Numbered from the stretch's first letter, positions 13,951 to 22,134 are shown. The stretch: DNA of 34,941 nucleotides from Candidatus Merdiplasma excrementigallinarum (GCA_018713435.1 DVOS01000031.1:1-34941), one strand, 5' to 3'. Notes: a model not told the origin generated them from the letters alone. A program made the numbers and translations.

Positions 13951-14955
13951 ATGCTTACGCCAAAGCAAAATCTGCTGGAAACGCTGAAAAAAGACGGAAA
14001 ACCGGAATGCCTGTGTAATTCCTTTACCATGTTCCGGGGAATTCCGGGGGATCCCTGCTTCAAACTGATCCGGGGAAACCGGATCCGGGGAACCACGTCC
14101 CATGACCAGTGGGGAACCCTGATTTTATTCCCGGAGGACGCTCCGGCGGCTATTCCCTATGTGACGCCTGAAAATCAGGTGATTCAGGATATTTCCGAGT
14201 GGAAAAAATACGTGAAGGTTCCGGATCTGATCGGAAAGTGCTCCGACGGATGGGAGGAAGCCCTGGAGGCGAAGAGCAAAATTGATCAGGATAAATACCT
14301 AACCATGGTTGTGATGGGAACCGGTATTTTTGAACAGCTCCACATGCTGATGACTTTTGAGGATACGCTGATGAATTTCCTGCTGGAGCCGGAAGCCATG
14401 CACGAGCTGATCGATGTGATCTGTGAATACCGTCTTACCTATATGAAGCTGGTAGTGGAGCATCTGCATCCGGACTGTATCGTATCCCATGACGACTGGG
14501 GTTCCAAGACCAGCCTGTTCATGTCCCCGGAGGTATGGAGAGAGTTCTTCAAGGAGCCTTACCGGAAACTGTACAGCTACCTGCATTCCCAGGGCGTGAT
14601 TGTGATGCACCACGGTGATTCCTTCATGGAGCCCATTGTGGAGGATATGGCGGAGATCGGCGTTGACATCTGGCAGGGCGTGCTGAATACCAACAATATT
14701 CCTCTGATTTCCGAGAAGGTGGGAGACAGGATGCTTCTCATGGGAGGCATTGATTCCGTGATTGACCGGGAGGATGCCACCGAGGAAGAGATCAGAAAGG
14801 AAACCAGACGGGCCTGCAATGAGTACGGCCATCTGAAGGGATACTGGCCCGGCATCACCTACGGCGGTCCCGGAACCATTTACCCCCATGTGGAAGAGAT
14901 TGTAATCGACGAGATTAACAAATATAACAAGGAACGTTTCGGCGTGGCAATCTGA
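13951..14955 (+). CDS. URO-D family corrinoid methyltransferase 1
   Basis: 334-residue uroporphyrinogen decarboxylase-fold protein (COG0407), a family that includes cobalamin-linked methyltransferases (MtaA/MtbA, and MT I components of O-demethylases). Corrinoid, pterin and activator genes nearby make a substrate:corrinoid methyltransferase (MT I) the likely role, not haem synthesis. Conserved segments shared with the next gene's product are SHDDWGSK (179-186), MHHGDSFMEPIVEDM (219-233), DIWQGVL, LMGGID and ITYGGPG. The His-x-Cys zinc motif of MtaA/MtbA is replaced by HHGD (220-223), and no Cys follows at GGPGT. Ribosome site AAAGGAGA about 10 bases before the ATG; 18 bases after the regulator. 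A vanillate-type methoxy substrate is a reasonable guess only. Confidence 0.83.
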   Translation: MLTPKQNLLETLKKDGKPECLCNSFTMFRGIPGDPCFKLIRGNRIRGTTSHDQWGTLILFPEDAPAAIPYVTPENQVIQDISEWKKYVKVPDLIGKCSDGWEEALEAKSKIDQDKYLTMVVMGTGIFEQLHMLMTFEDTLMNFLLEPEAMHELIDVICEYRLTYMKLVVEHLHPDCIVSHDDWGSKTSLFMSPEVWREFFKEPYRKLYSYLHSQGVIVMHHGDSFMEPIVEDMAEIGVDIWQGVLNTNNIPLISEKVGDRMLLMGGIDSVIDREDATEEEIRKETRRACNEYGHLKGYWPGITYGGPGTIYPHVEEIVIDEINKYNKERFGVAI

Positions 14956-14990
14956 AAGAGTCAGAGAAAATGAAAGGAGAACAAAGTATC

Positions 14991-15998
14991 ATGACAGCGA
15001 AAGAAATATTCCTGGAGACACTGAAAAAAGACGGAAAGCCGGAGAGACTGCTGAAGCAGTTTGAGGGAACCGTATTTTATCCCCCCAATCCGGCAGGAAA
15101 TTATATCAGAGGAAACCGTCACCGCGGCATGGATCCCCTGGTAGACCGTTTCGGCACCACCATCCTGTGGCCAGCGGATCAGCTGGCGGCTATGCCTCAT
15201 GTAACGGCAGAGAATAAAGTGATCAGTGACATCTGCGAGTGGAAGGAACAGCTGAAGATGCCGGAGCTTCTGGAAAACTGCTCGGATCCGGAGCTTTGGA
15301 AACCCTTTAAGGAAAAGGCGGATGAGATCAAAGCCAGCGGAAAACTGTTTATGGCTTTCATGCCCACCGGTGTGTTTGAGCGTCTCCATTTCCTGATGGG
15401 ATTTGAAGATATGCTGATGAACTTCCTGCTGGAGCCGGAAGATATGATGGATCTGTGCAATGCTATCGGCGAATACCGGTATCAGTACATGAAGCTGATC
15501 GTGGATAATCTGGAGCCGGACATTATGCTCTCCCATGACGACTGGGGATCCAAGAACCAGCTCTTTGTAAGCCCGGATACCTGGCGTGAATTTATCAAAC
15601 CTCAGTATGCCAAGACCTACAAGTACATGAAGGATAAGGGCGTGATCATTATGCACCATGCGGATTCCTTTATGGAGCCTATTGTGGAGGATATGGTAGA
15701 ACTGGGCATTGACATCTGGCAGGGCGTACTGCCCCAGAATGACATTCCCAAGCTGCAGAAACAGCTGGACGGACGCATGGTTCTGATGGGCGGAATTGAC
15801 GCATCCATCGTGGACCGGGTGGATTCCACGGAGGAAACCATCCGCAAAGAGGTGAGAAGAGCCTGCCAGGAGTACGCTCCCGGCGGACATTACATCCCCT
15901 GCATCACCTACGGCGGCCCGGGATGCCTGTTCCCCCATGTAGATCCCATCATTGATGACGAGATTGACAAGTATAACAAAGAAGTGTACGGGAAATGA
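14991..15998 (+). CDS. URO-D family corrinoid methyltransferase 2
   Basis: Paralogue of the preceding gene, 335 residues from the ATG at 14991. An in-frame ATG at 14970 exists, but it overlaps the ribosome site AAAGGAG that serves 14991. It shares the N-terminal LETLKKDGKPE, SHDDWGSK (181-188), MHHADSFMEPIVEDM (221-235), DIWQGVLP, VLMGGIDAS and ITYGGPGC. Differences cluster in the first 60 residues and in a segment near 100-120, which may line the substrate pocket. It again lacks His-x-Cys, though it has Cys at GGPGC. The pair may be two methyltransferases of different specificity or two halves of a heteromer. It overlaps the next gene by ATGA. Confidence 0.83.
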   Translation: MTAKEIFLETLKKDGKPERLLKQFEGTVFYPPNPAGNYIRGNRHRGMDPLVDRFGTTILWPADQLAAMPHVTAENKVISDICEWKEQLKMPELLENCSDPELWKPFKEKADEIKASGKLFMAFMPTGVFERLHFLMGFEDMLMNFLLEPEDMMDLCNAIGEYRYQYMKLIVDNLEPDIMLSHDDWGSKNQLFVSPDTWREFIKPQYAKTYKYMKDKGVIIMHHADSFMEPIVEDMVELGIDIWQGVLPQNDIPKLQKQLDGRMVLMGGIDASIVDRVDSTEETIRKEVRRACQEYAPGGHYIPCITYGGPGCLFPHVDPIIDDEIDKYNKEVYGK

Positions 15999-17485
15999 CA
16001 TATCAGATCATATTTGCGGATGAAAAAACAGAGTACCGGGCCGAAGAGGGGATGACCGTGCTGGACGCCCAGATTGCGGCCGGGTTAAGACCCGACGCTT
16101 TCTGCGGCGGAAAAGGAACCTGCGGGAAATGCAGCGTGACGATCGACGGAGAAACCGTGCTGGCCTGCCGTACTGTAATTGACCGGGATATGGTGGTTTA
16201 TACCGGAAGAACGGGAAAAGAGCATACGCAGATACTGATGAAAGGAACCGGAAGACGGATCAGGTTTCTTCCGGGGGAGCTTCCAGGAAATCTGGAAGCT
16301 CCCCTGCTTGCTGCTGTAGATGTGGGATCTACCACAGTGGTGGTCTATCTGCTGGACGGCAGAGACGGCCGGCAGCTGGGGGCAGGCAGCAGACTGAATC
16401 CCCAGCGTCAGTACGGAGCGGATGTGGTAAGCCGGTGCAGCTACGCCATGGAAAACGGAGCGGAAATTTTAAGCGGATGTATCCGCCGGACGGTCAATGA
16501 ACTGCTGCAGGAAACAGCCCGCCGGTACGGCAGAGAGCCGGAGGAGATTGTGCGCATCGTGATGGTAGGAAACAGCTGCATGCATCATCTGTTTCTGGAG
16601 ATCCCCACGAAGACGCTGGTGCTGGCTCCCTATACGCCGGCTGTAACGGAAGCTGTCAGCATGAAAGCCTCCGACTGCCAGATCAGTATCCATCCACAGG
16701 GAGAACTTCTGTGGCTGCCCAATATCGGAGGATTTGTAGGATCGGATACGGTGGGATGCGTTCTGGCCTCCGGGCTGGACCAGGCGGAGGAGACTACCCT
16801 GCTGGTTGACATCGGTACCAACGGAGAGATTGTCCTGGGAGACAGAAACGGCATGACAGCCTGCTCCACAGCCGCCGGGCCCGCCTTTGAGGGCGCCAAG
16901 ATTACCTGCGGCATGAGAGGAAGCGAAGGGGCGATTGACCATGTGTATCTGGAAGAGGGAAAGATAAAGTTTCATGTTATCGGAGACGGAGAGCCTGCAG
17001 GGATCTGCGGGTCCGGCCTTCTTGACGCGGCGGCCTGCTTCCTGAAGGCAGGGATTATGGATGAGACGGGCAGACTGCCTCAGACGTATTATTTTACGGA
17101 CAGAGTGTTCCTGAATCAGCAGGACATCCGGGAACTGCAGCTGGCTAAGGCGGCTATTGCGGCGGGGATCCGGAGTCTGTGTCTGCACAGAAAAACAGAA
17201 GTGGCACAGATACGGAAACTGATGATTGCGGGAGCTTTCGGAAATTATCTGAATCCGGACAGCGCCTGTGCCATCGGCATGCTGCCGGCAGAACTGAGAG
17301 ACCGTATTTCTTCTATCGGAAACGCAGCCGGGGAGGGGGCTCAGATCGCGGCGCTGAACGTATCGGAATATGAGCACAGTCTTCGCCTGCGGGAGGAGAC
17401 GGAATTCCTGGAGCTGGCCCTTGACCCGGGCTTTCAGGATATCTATGTGGATGAACTGGGATTTCCGGAGGAGGAGATGGGATGA
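15995..17485 (+). CDS. Corrinoid activation protein (ferredoxin + ASKHA, RACE)
   Basis: Reductive activator of corrinoid enzymes, 496 residues (COG3894/DUF4445). The N-terminus is a plant-type [2Fe-2S] ferredoxin domain with Cys at 37, 43, 46 and 58 (C-x5-C-x2-C-x11-C). The C-terminal part has an ASKHA ATPase-like fold: AAVDVGSTTVVVYLL near residues 104-118, IVMVGNSCMHHLFL near 188-201, LLVDIGTNGEIVLG near 269-282, and GICGSGLLDA. By homology it reduces accidentally formed Co(II) back to Co(I) at the expense of ATP, keeping the methyltransferase cycle running. It is not the RamA type, which has C-terminal [4Fe-4S] centres. It overlaps its upstream and downstream neighbours by 4 bases each, a sign of tight coupling. 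Confidence 0.92.
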   Translation: MTYQIIFADEKTEYRAEEGMTVLDAQIAAGLRPDAFCGGKGTCGKCSVTIDGETVLACRTVIDRDMVVYTGRTGKEHTQILMKGTGRRIRFLPGELPGNLEAPLLAAVDVGSTTVVVYLLDGRDGRQLGAGSRLNPQRQYGADVVSRCSYAMENGAEILSGCIRRTVNELLQETARRYGREPEEIVRIVMVGNSCMHHLFLEIPTKTLVLAPYTPAVTEAVSMKASDCQISIHPQGELLWLPNIGGFVGSDTVGCVLASGLDQAEETTLLVDIGTNGEIVLGDRNGMTACSTAAGPAFEGAKITCGMRGSEGAIDHVYLEEGKIKFHVIGDGEPAGICGSGLLDAAACFLKAGIMDETGRLPQTYYFTDRVFLNQQDIRELQLAKAAIAAGIRSLCLHRKTEVAQIRKLMIAGAFGNYLNPDSACAIGMLPAELRDRISSIGNAAGEGAQIAALNVSEYEHSLRLREETEFLELALDPGFQDIYVDELGFPEEEMG

Positions 17486-18021
17486 AAGATCTGAAGAAGG
17501 CCAGAGAGATCATAGAAAAAGCGGGTTTTTCCTTTGTGGGAGATCTGGATGCCGCCACTCTGCAGCCTCTTGATGAAGTGCGGGATATGTGCAGAACCGG
17601 AAACTGCGGCAAATACGGGAAAAACTGGGCCTGCCCTCCCGGGTGCGGAAGCCTTGAGGAGTGCCGGCAGCGTCTGAAAGAATATGCCGGCGGCTTTCTG
17701 GTGCAGACGGTGGGGGAACTGGAGGACAGTATGGACTGGGAAGGCATCAGGGATACCGAGGCCAGGCATAAAAAGATGTTTCTGGAAACGGCAGCTTTGC
17801 TGAGCGGGGAGTACGCAGGCTTTCTACCCCTGGGAAGCGGCACCTGTACCCTGTGCGCTGCCTGTACCTACCCGGACGCCCCCTGCAGACAGCCGGATAA
17901 GAGAGTGTCTTCGCTGGAAGCGTACGGGATTCTGGTGAACGATATCTGCACGAAAAACGGCATGAAGTATTACCACGGACCGGATACCATTACCTATACG
18001 GCCTGTTATCTTTTCCGCTGA
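17482..18021 (+). CDS. DUF2284 Cys-rich metal-binding protein
   Basis: 179-residue soluble protein of the DUF2284 family, probably an iron-sulphur protein. Cysteines fall in two sets: C37, C42, C51, C55, C61 (MCRTGNCGKYGKNWACPPGC) and C122, C125, C128, C135 (CTLCAACTYPDAPC), the second like a [4Fe-4S] site. The family is often found next to corrinoid methyltransferases and activators but its function is not established; an electron-transfer partner of the activator is my inference. ATGA overlap with the preceding gene. Its last 16 bases overlap the 3' end of the convergent PucR gene, so no separate terminator exists between the two units. Confidence 0.82.
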   Translation: MKDLKKAREIIEKAGFSFVGDLDAATLQPLDEVRDMCRTGNCGKYGKNWACPPGCGSLEECRQRLKEYAGGFLVQTVGELEDSMDWEGIRDTEARHKKMFLETAALLSGEYAGFLPLGSGTCTLCAACTYPDAPCRQPDKRVSSLEAYGILVNDICTKNGMKYYHGPDTITYTACYLFR

Positions 18022-19541
18022 TCCTCCTGTTCCATCAGATGGAAGGAAAGGAGCAGGTAGAGCTGTTCGTCAGGACTGCTCAGGTCAGAACGGAGAAATT
18101 TCTGGATTTTTTCCAGGCGGTACAGAAGCGTACTGCGATGGATGAAAAGCGCGGCAGCAGTTTTTGTCGCGCTTTGCTGATTCTCCAGATAGCAGCGCAG
18201 GGTCTGATACAGCTGTGAGCTGCCGTCCTGATCCTGATATTTCAGCTGAAGGAGCCGTTCATGGCAGATCATGTAGGCCGGCAGGCTTCTGGTAATCTGT
18301 TCCAGCATATAGGGAAGGGCAATATCGTTAAAATGGTGGATCCAGGAGGTGGGATTGATCCGGGAACCGGTCTGGATGGAGGCAAAGGCCTGGACATACT
18401 GGCGGTGAAAGTTAAAATGCCCCAGCATTTTCCGGCTGTAGCCGGCGATAAGCATACTGTCCCTGACAAAAAAAGCCAGTTTCTGAAAGCACTCGTCCAG
18501 CGTGAGAGGACACAGATCCAGATTGATGTAAACCACAATATCTTCCCGGTGCTCCAGAGCGCAGGAGGCCGGGATGGTATTTTCCACATAGGTGCAGATA
18601 GATTTGAGAGTCCTGTTTTTCCGGTCGGAGGGACTGGTCCGAATCAGGGCGCACTGATAGGTGTGGGAGGAGAGCCAGCGGTTTTCCGTAAGCTGGCGGC
18701 TGATCTCCACATAATCCGCCTTGGGGTCTGTCAGCAGGGTGTGAAAAATCTGGTGCAGAGGGTGGGAAGCAGGGCGCTGGGAAACGGATTTCAGGGACAT
18801 GACCCGGGATATCATGCCGGCCAGATACTGGGCCAGAAAACCAAAGGTGTCATCCAGCGGCATTTCCCCTGAAAAAATGTGGAAACGGTAGGCCGGCGTC
18901 CCGAAAGGGCTGATATTGACGCACAGGGAAGGGGGCACCAGCTGGTTTCCTGGGTAGAGAAAATAACCGGTGTAATTCACCGCCTCTGTGTAATTTTCAT
19001 CATATTTCAGGGAATTGATGAGGGCCTGGGTTTCCTCGGTGGCGCCCAGCACGCTGTCCTGCAACTGGCTGTAGCCATAGTCCCGGGAGGCGATCACGGT
19101 AAAATCCAGCCCGATCACCATCATGGGGTTGGGGATCACTTCTTTTGCCTGCTCCAGAATTTTCTGTACGGAGGGCTGCTCCAGCATAAGCTGGAAAAGC
19201 TCCTGGTTCCAGCTGCTGTACCGGAAAAAAACAGCCTGAAGGAAAGCCAGTGCTTCCTGGAGGGAAGTTCCTTCCTCCAAAATGCACAAATGGGAGGTTT
19301 TTGCTGCCCCGGACAAAAACGCGGAAGGGAAGGAAACCAGCAGAAGAGTATCGGTCAGCTCTCCCGCCGCCGAAATGGCGTCAGGACAATCTGTCAGGTA
19401 GATTCTTCCCGGCTGAAATGCTTCCCCCGGGGTCCACAGAAGGGGATATCCCAGGCAGGGATCCGCGGAAAGGTCCGGGGAGGCGGTTACTTTGTATTTC
19501 TGTCTGAGATGATAGAGGATGATCCGGGCGCTCAGTTTCAT
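18006..19541 (-). CDS. PucR/CdaR-family transcriptional regulator 2
   Basis: 511-residue paralogue of the regulator at 12376. The C-terminal helix-turn-helix is LYQTLRCYLENQQSATKTAA followed by ALFIHRSTLLYRLEKIQKFL (about 432-475). The long N-terminal part lacks membrane helices and carries no named ligand domain that I can recognise. It is transcribed toward the first operon and away from the second; its start lies 240 bases from the second operon, with a long palindrome between them. The ribosome site is AAAAGGAGCAACG. Having two such regulators bracketing one pathway suggests that each answers to a different signal, or that they control the two operons separately; this is inference. Confidence 0.82.
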   Translation of the reverse strand: MKLSARIILYHLRQKYKVTASPDLSADPCLGYPLLWTPGEAFQPGRIYLTDCPDAISAAGELTDTLLLVSFPSAFLSGAAKTSHLCILEEGTSLQEALAFLQAVFFRYSSWNQELFQLMLEQPSVQKILEQAKEVIPNPMMVIGLDFTVIASRDYGYSQLQDSVLGATEETQALINSLKYDENYTEAVNYTGYFLYPGNQLVPPSLCVNISPFGTPAYRFHIFSGEMPLDDTFGFLAQYLAGMISRVMSLKSVSQRPASHPLHQIFHTLLTDPKADYVEISRQLTENRWLSSHTYQCALIRTSPSDRKNRTLKSICTYVENTIPASCALEHREDIVVYINLDLCPLTLDECFQKLAFFVRDSMLIAGYSRKMLGHFNFHRQYVQAFASIQTGSRINPTSWIHHFNDIALPYMLEQITRSLPAYMICHERLLQLKYQDQDGSSQLYQTLRCYLENQQSATKTAAALFIHRSTLLYRLEKIQKFLRSDLSSPDEQLYLLLSFHLMEQEDQRKR

Positions 19542-19575
19542 ACTATCGTTGCTCCTTTTCTTTCGGTATCGTTGG

Positions 19576-19617
19576 CGTCGGTGTACAAGGGACCGTATTG
19601 TCCCTTGTACACCGACG
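19576..19617. repeat. Perfect 18-bp inverted repeat, operator or leader hairpin
   Basis: CGTCGGTGTACAAGGGAC (19576-19593) and its exact complement (19600-19617) flank six bases CGTATT. There is no T run on either side, so it is not a terminator. It lies 35 bases upstream of the minus-strand regulator and 160 bases before the second operon. Read from the minus strand it would be in the regulator's leader just before the ribosome site. Confidence 0.8.
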
Positions 19618-19673
19618 TTAAATTATCTAAATTATACGACGGAATATTCCATAACACAAGATAAATCGAACAA

Positions 19674-19702
19674 ATGGTTTCTACAAAATGTAGAAAAACC
19701 AT
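19674..19702. promoter_or_regulatory. Imperfect inverted repeat upstream of operon 2
   Basis: ATGGTTTCTACA (19674-19685) pairs with TGTAGAAAAACCAT (19689-19702) apart from two extra bases. It sits about 50 bases before the -10 element of the second operon, a usual place for an activator site. A further perfect palindrome, GGAATATTCC, is at 19641-19650. Confidence 0.4.
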
Positions 19703-19746
19703 GTGAAAAATCATCAATATTGAAAATAGAGAAACATAGGCAGATT

Positions 19747-19755
19747 TGTTATACT
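19747..19755 (+). promoter_or_regulatory. Extended -10 promoter of operon 2
   Basis: TGTTATACT at 19747-19755. No good -35 hexamer lies 16-18 bases upstream (the nearest, TTGAAA at 19720, is 24 bases away), consistent with dependence on an activator. Confidence 0.5.
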
Positions 19756-19780
19756 GGTCTACATAAGGAGGTATTTTTTT

Positions 19781-20584
19781 ATGATTATCATAGGAGAGAA
19801 AATTAACGGTTCCATTCCGTCTGTGGCGGACGCCATCGCCCGCCGGGATGCGGAATTTATCAAGGAAAGAGCCAGAATTCAGGCGGAAGCCGGCGCTACC
19901 TTTATTGACTGCTGCGCTTCCGTGCCGGAGGCAGAGGAAGTGGAGACGCTCAAATGGATGATCGACTGTATCCAGGAAGTGACGGATCTTCCCATTTCTC
20001 TGGACAGCCCCAGCGCCGATGTGCTGGCACAGGTATTCCCCTACTGCAAGCGCCCGGGCCTGATCAATTCCGTGTCCGGTGAGGGAAACAAGATTGATAC
20101 GCTGTTTCCGCTGATTGCGGATACCAAGTGGGAAGTGATTTGCCTGCTGTCAGACGATACTGGTATTCCCAAATGCGCGGCAGACCGTCTGAAGGTATTC
20201 GACAAGATTATGGCCAAGGCAAAAGAGTACGGCATTCAGCCCAGCCGGATGCACATCGATCCCCTGGTAGAGATGCTGTGCACTTCCGAGAATGGAATTG
20301 AAACCAATGTGGAAGTGATCAGCACTGTCCGGAAGCAGTATCCGGATATCCATATCACCGCTGCTGTCAGCAACATTTCCTTCAACCTTCCGGTAAGGAA
20401 AATGATCAACCTGGGCTTCACCGTACTGGCTATGAACGCGGGACTGGACAGCGCGATTCTGGATCCCACCAACCGTGATATGATGGGTGTAATCTACGCC
20501 ACTGAGGCTCTTCTGGGACAGGACGACTACTGTATGGAATATATCAGCGCATACAGAGAGGGAATCTTCGGACCGAAGAAATAA
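19781..20584 (+). CDS. Pterin-binding methyltransferase (MT II)
   Basis: 267-residue TIM-barrel protein of the pterin-binding family (AcsE, MtvA, MetH pterin domain). The N-terminus MIIIGEKINGSIPSVADAI, then GATFIDCCAS near residues 39-48, PISLDSPSADVLAQVF near 72-87, and LINSVSGEGNKID near 97-109 carry the Asp/Asn residues that hold tetrahydrofolate. In corrinoid O- or N-demethylase systems this component moves the methyl group from the corrinoid protein to tetrahydrofolate, feeding the Wood-Ljungdahl methyl branch. It lies directly before the corrinoid protein gene. Strong ribosome site (AAGGAGG, 8-base spacing). Methyl flow in the opposite direction cannot be excluded from sequence. Confidence 0.92.
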   Translation: MIIIGEKINGSIPSVADAIARRDAEFIKERARIQAEAGATFIDCCASVPEAEEVETLKWMIDCIQEVTDLPISLDSPSADVLAQVFPYCKRPGLINSVSGEGNKIDTLFPLIADTKWEVICLLSDDTGIPKCAADRLKVFDKIMAKAKEYGIQPSRMHIDPLVEMLCTSENGIETNVEVISTVRKQYPDIHITAAVSNISFNLPVRKMINLGFTVLAMNAGLDSAILDPTNRDMMGVIYATEALLGQDDYCMEYISAYREGIFGPKK

Positions 20585-20626
20585 AAACTGCTTACATAAA
20601 AAATAATAAATTAGGAGGATATAAAA

Positions 20627-21262
20627 ATGGCAGGTATTAAAGAAGTTTATGATCTGGTGGAAAAAGGAAAGGCAAAAGTAGTAGGCGCGGCAGTACAGGA
20701 AGCTCTGGACGCCGGATGCGACCCCAATGAGATCCTTAACGAGGGTATGATTAAAGCCATGGACACCGTAGGCGAAAAATTCAAAAACGGTGAGATCTTC
20801 GTTCCCGAGATGCTGGTTGCCGCCAGAGCCATGAAGAAGGGCGTAGAGGTATTAAAGCCCCATCTGGCAACCGGAGCCGCAGGTGCCGCAGGCAAAGCCA
20901 TTATCGGTACCGTAGCAGGCGACCTGCATGATATCGGCAAGAACCTGGTTTGCATGATGATGGAGTCTGCCGGCTTTGAAGTGATCGACCTGGGCGTGGA
21001 CGTTCCCAAGGAGAAATTCGTGGAAGCTTACGAGGCAAATCCGGACACCAAGATTATCGGCTGCTCTGCTTTGCTGACCACCACCATGCCGGCTCTGAAA
21101 GAGACCGTGGCTCTGCTGAACGAGGCTCCCTTCCGCTCCAAAGTGAAAGTAATGGTGGGCGGCGCTCCCATTACCCAGGAGTTTGCGGATGAAATCGGAG
21201 CAGACGCTTACACAGAGGATGCCGCTTCCTGCGCTAAGAGAGCGAAAGAACTGGCTTCATAA
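20627..21262 (+). CDS. Corrinoid (cobalamin-binding) protein
   Basis: 211-residue methyl carrier of the MtbC/MtmC/MtvC type. The first 85 residues are the helical cap domain (EALDAGCDPNEILNEGMIKA, MDTVGEKFKNGEIFVPEML). The Rossmann-like B12 domain follows with TVAGDLHDIGKN, in which His101 is the lower cobalt ligand (D-x-H-x-x-G), then a GCSALLTTTMPAL segment and VMVGGAPIT. It shuttles the methyl group between the URO-D proteins and the MT II encoded upstream. Strong ribosome site (TTAGGAGGATAT). Only one corrinoid protein serves two candidate MT I proteins in this window. Confidence 0.95.
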   Translation: MAGIKEVYDLVEKGKAKVVGAAVQEALDAGCDPNEILNEGMIKAMDTVGEKFKNGEIFVPEMLVAARAMKKGVEVLKPHLATGAAGAAGKAIIGTVAGDLHDIGKNLVCMMMESAGFEVIDLGVDVPKEKFVEAYEANPDTKIIGCSALLTTTMPALKETVALLNEAPFRSKVKVMVGGAPITQEFADEIGADAYTEDAASCAKRAKELAS

Positions 21263-21268
21263 GATAAA

Positions 21269-22084
21269 ATGGAAAGTTTGCTTGAAAAATCCTTTGAATG
21301 CCTGCGTGAGGAACAGTGCCGCTCTTACCTGGACCGGCTTGGACTGGAATATCCCCGGCATCTGGACCGGGAATTCCTGGACCGTCTGGTCAGACGGCAT
21401 CTGGAGGTAATTCCTTTTGAGAACCTGACTCAGGTGGTCTGCCACAAAACGGTCAGCATGGATCTGGAACAGATTTATGAAAAGATTGTGCTGGGCAGAC
21501 GGGGAGGATACTGTTTTGAACTGAATTCCCTGTTCCTGGGCCTTGTAAGAGGCCTGGGATACAAGGGTTATCCGGTGGCCTGCCGGGTCCTGCGAAGACC
21601 GGGGCTGCGGGTGCCGACCCACAGAGCCAATGTGGTCTGCCTGGGGGAAGAGGAGTATTTCTGTGATGTGGGCTTCGGAGGCATCGCCTGTCTGAGAGGA
21701 GCCCGGATGGACTGCAGCACGGTGACGGAGACGGAATTCGGCAGCTTCTTTTTCCAGCCGGAATATAAGGGATGGCTGAATCTCTGGCACATTCCAAACG
21801 GTGAGGAAAAAAGCGCAGCCGCCAAAATTATGATGGTGGCCCAGATTCCCAGTGCTCCCATTGATTTTGCCGCGGCCAATGCCGCCATGTGCGGTGAGGA
21901 CTCCATTTTTACCCAGGGCGTGATGGTGCAGAGAATGACCCAGTGGGGACCTTTCTCCATAGACGGCGATCAGTACACCAGCCGGGGACCGGAAGGCAAG
22001 AAAGTGGTACAGATTTCATCTGACCGGGAGCTTGAAACGATTTTAAAAGATGTTTTTGGCATTGAACTGCCCCAGAAGGTCTGA
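21269..22084 (+). CDS. Arylamine N-acetyltransferase
   Basis: 271-residue NAT-family enzyme, which uses acetyl-CoA to acetylate aromatic amines or hydrazines. The catalytic triad is intact: Cys82 in RRGGYCFELN, His118 in VPTHRAN, Asp133 in YFCDVGFGG. The start lies 6 bases after the corrinoid protein stop and has only a poor ribosome site, so translation is probably coupled. An intrinsic terminator overlaps its last codons, which places NAT as the last gene of the methyltransferase operon. That position suggests that the pathway handles an aromatic compound, possibly an amine; this is inference. Related enzymes may use other acyl groups. Confidence 0.93.
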   Translation: MESLLEKSFECLREEQCRSYLDRLGLEYPRHLDREFLDRLVRRHLEVIPFENLTQVVCHKTVSMDLEQIYEKIVLGRRGGYCFELNSLFLGLVRGLGYKGYPVACRVLRRPGLRVPTHRANVVCLGEEEYFCDVGFGGIACLRGARMDCSTVTETEFGSFFFQPEYKGWLNLWHIPNGEEKSAAAKIMMVAQIPSAPIDFAAANAAMCGEDSIFTQGVMVQRMTQWGPFSIDGDQYTSRGPEGKKVVQISSDRELETILKDVFGIELPQKV

Positions 22085-22105
22085 GGACTTTCCGGGGCAG
22101 TTTTA
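22065..22105 (+). terminator. Terminator of operon 2
   Basis: AACTGCCCC (22065-22073) pairs exactly with GGGGCAGTT (22094-22102), followed by TTA. It overlaps the NAT stop codon. The T run is short, so termination may be partial. Confidence 0.65.
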
Positions 22106-22134
22106 TGGATACTGAAGGAGAACGCAAGAAAACC

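Noticed and set aside
14970-14990. Upstream ATG for the second URO-D protein
   Set aside because: It overlaps the AAAGGAG ribosome site that is correctly spaced for 14991, and the paralogue begins at the equivalent point.
13951-15998. Uroporphyrinogen decarboxylase for haem synthesis (hemE)
   Set aside because: No haem genes nearby; corrinoid activator, carrier and MT II genes indicate the methyltransferase branch of the fold.
18261-19664. Plus-strand frames opposite PucR regulator 2
   Set aside because: No domain, no ribosome site, and the minus strand has a full-length regulator with a clear helix-turn-helix.
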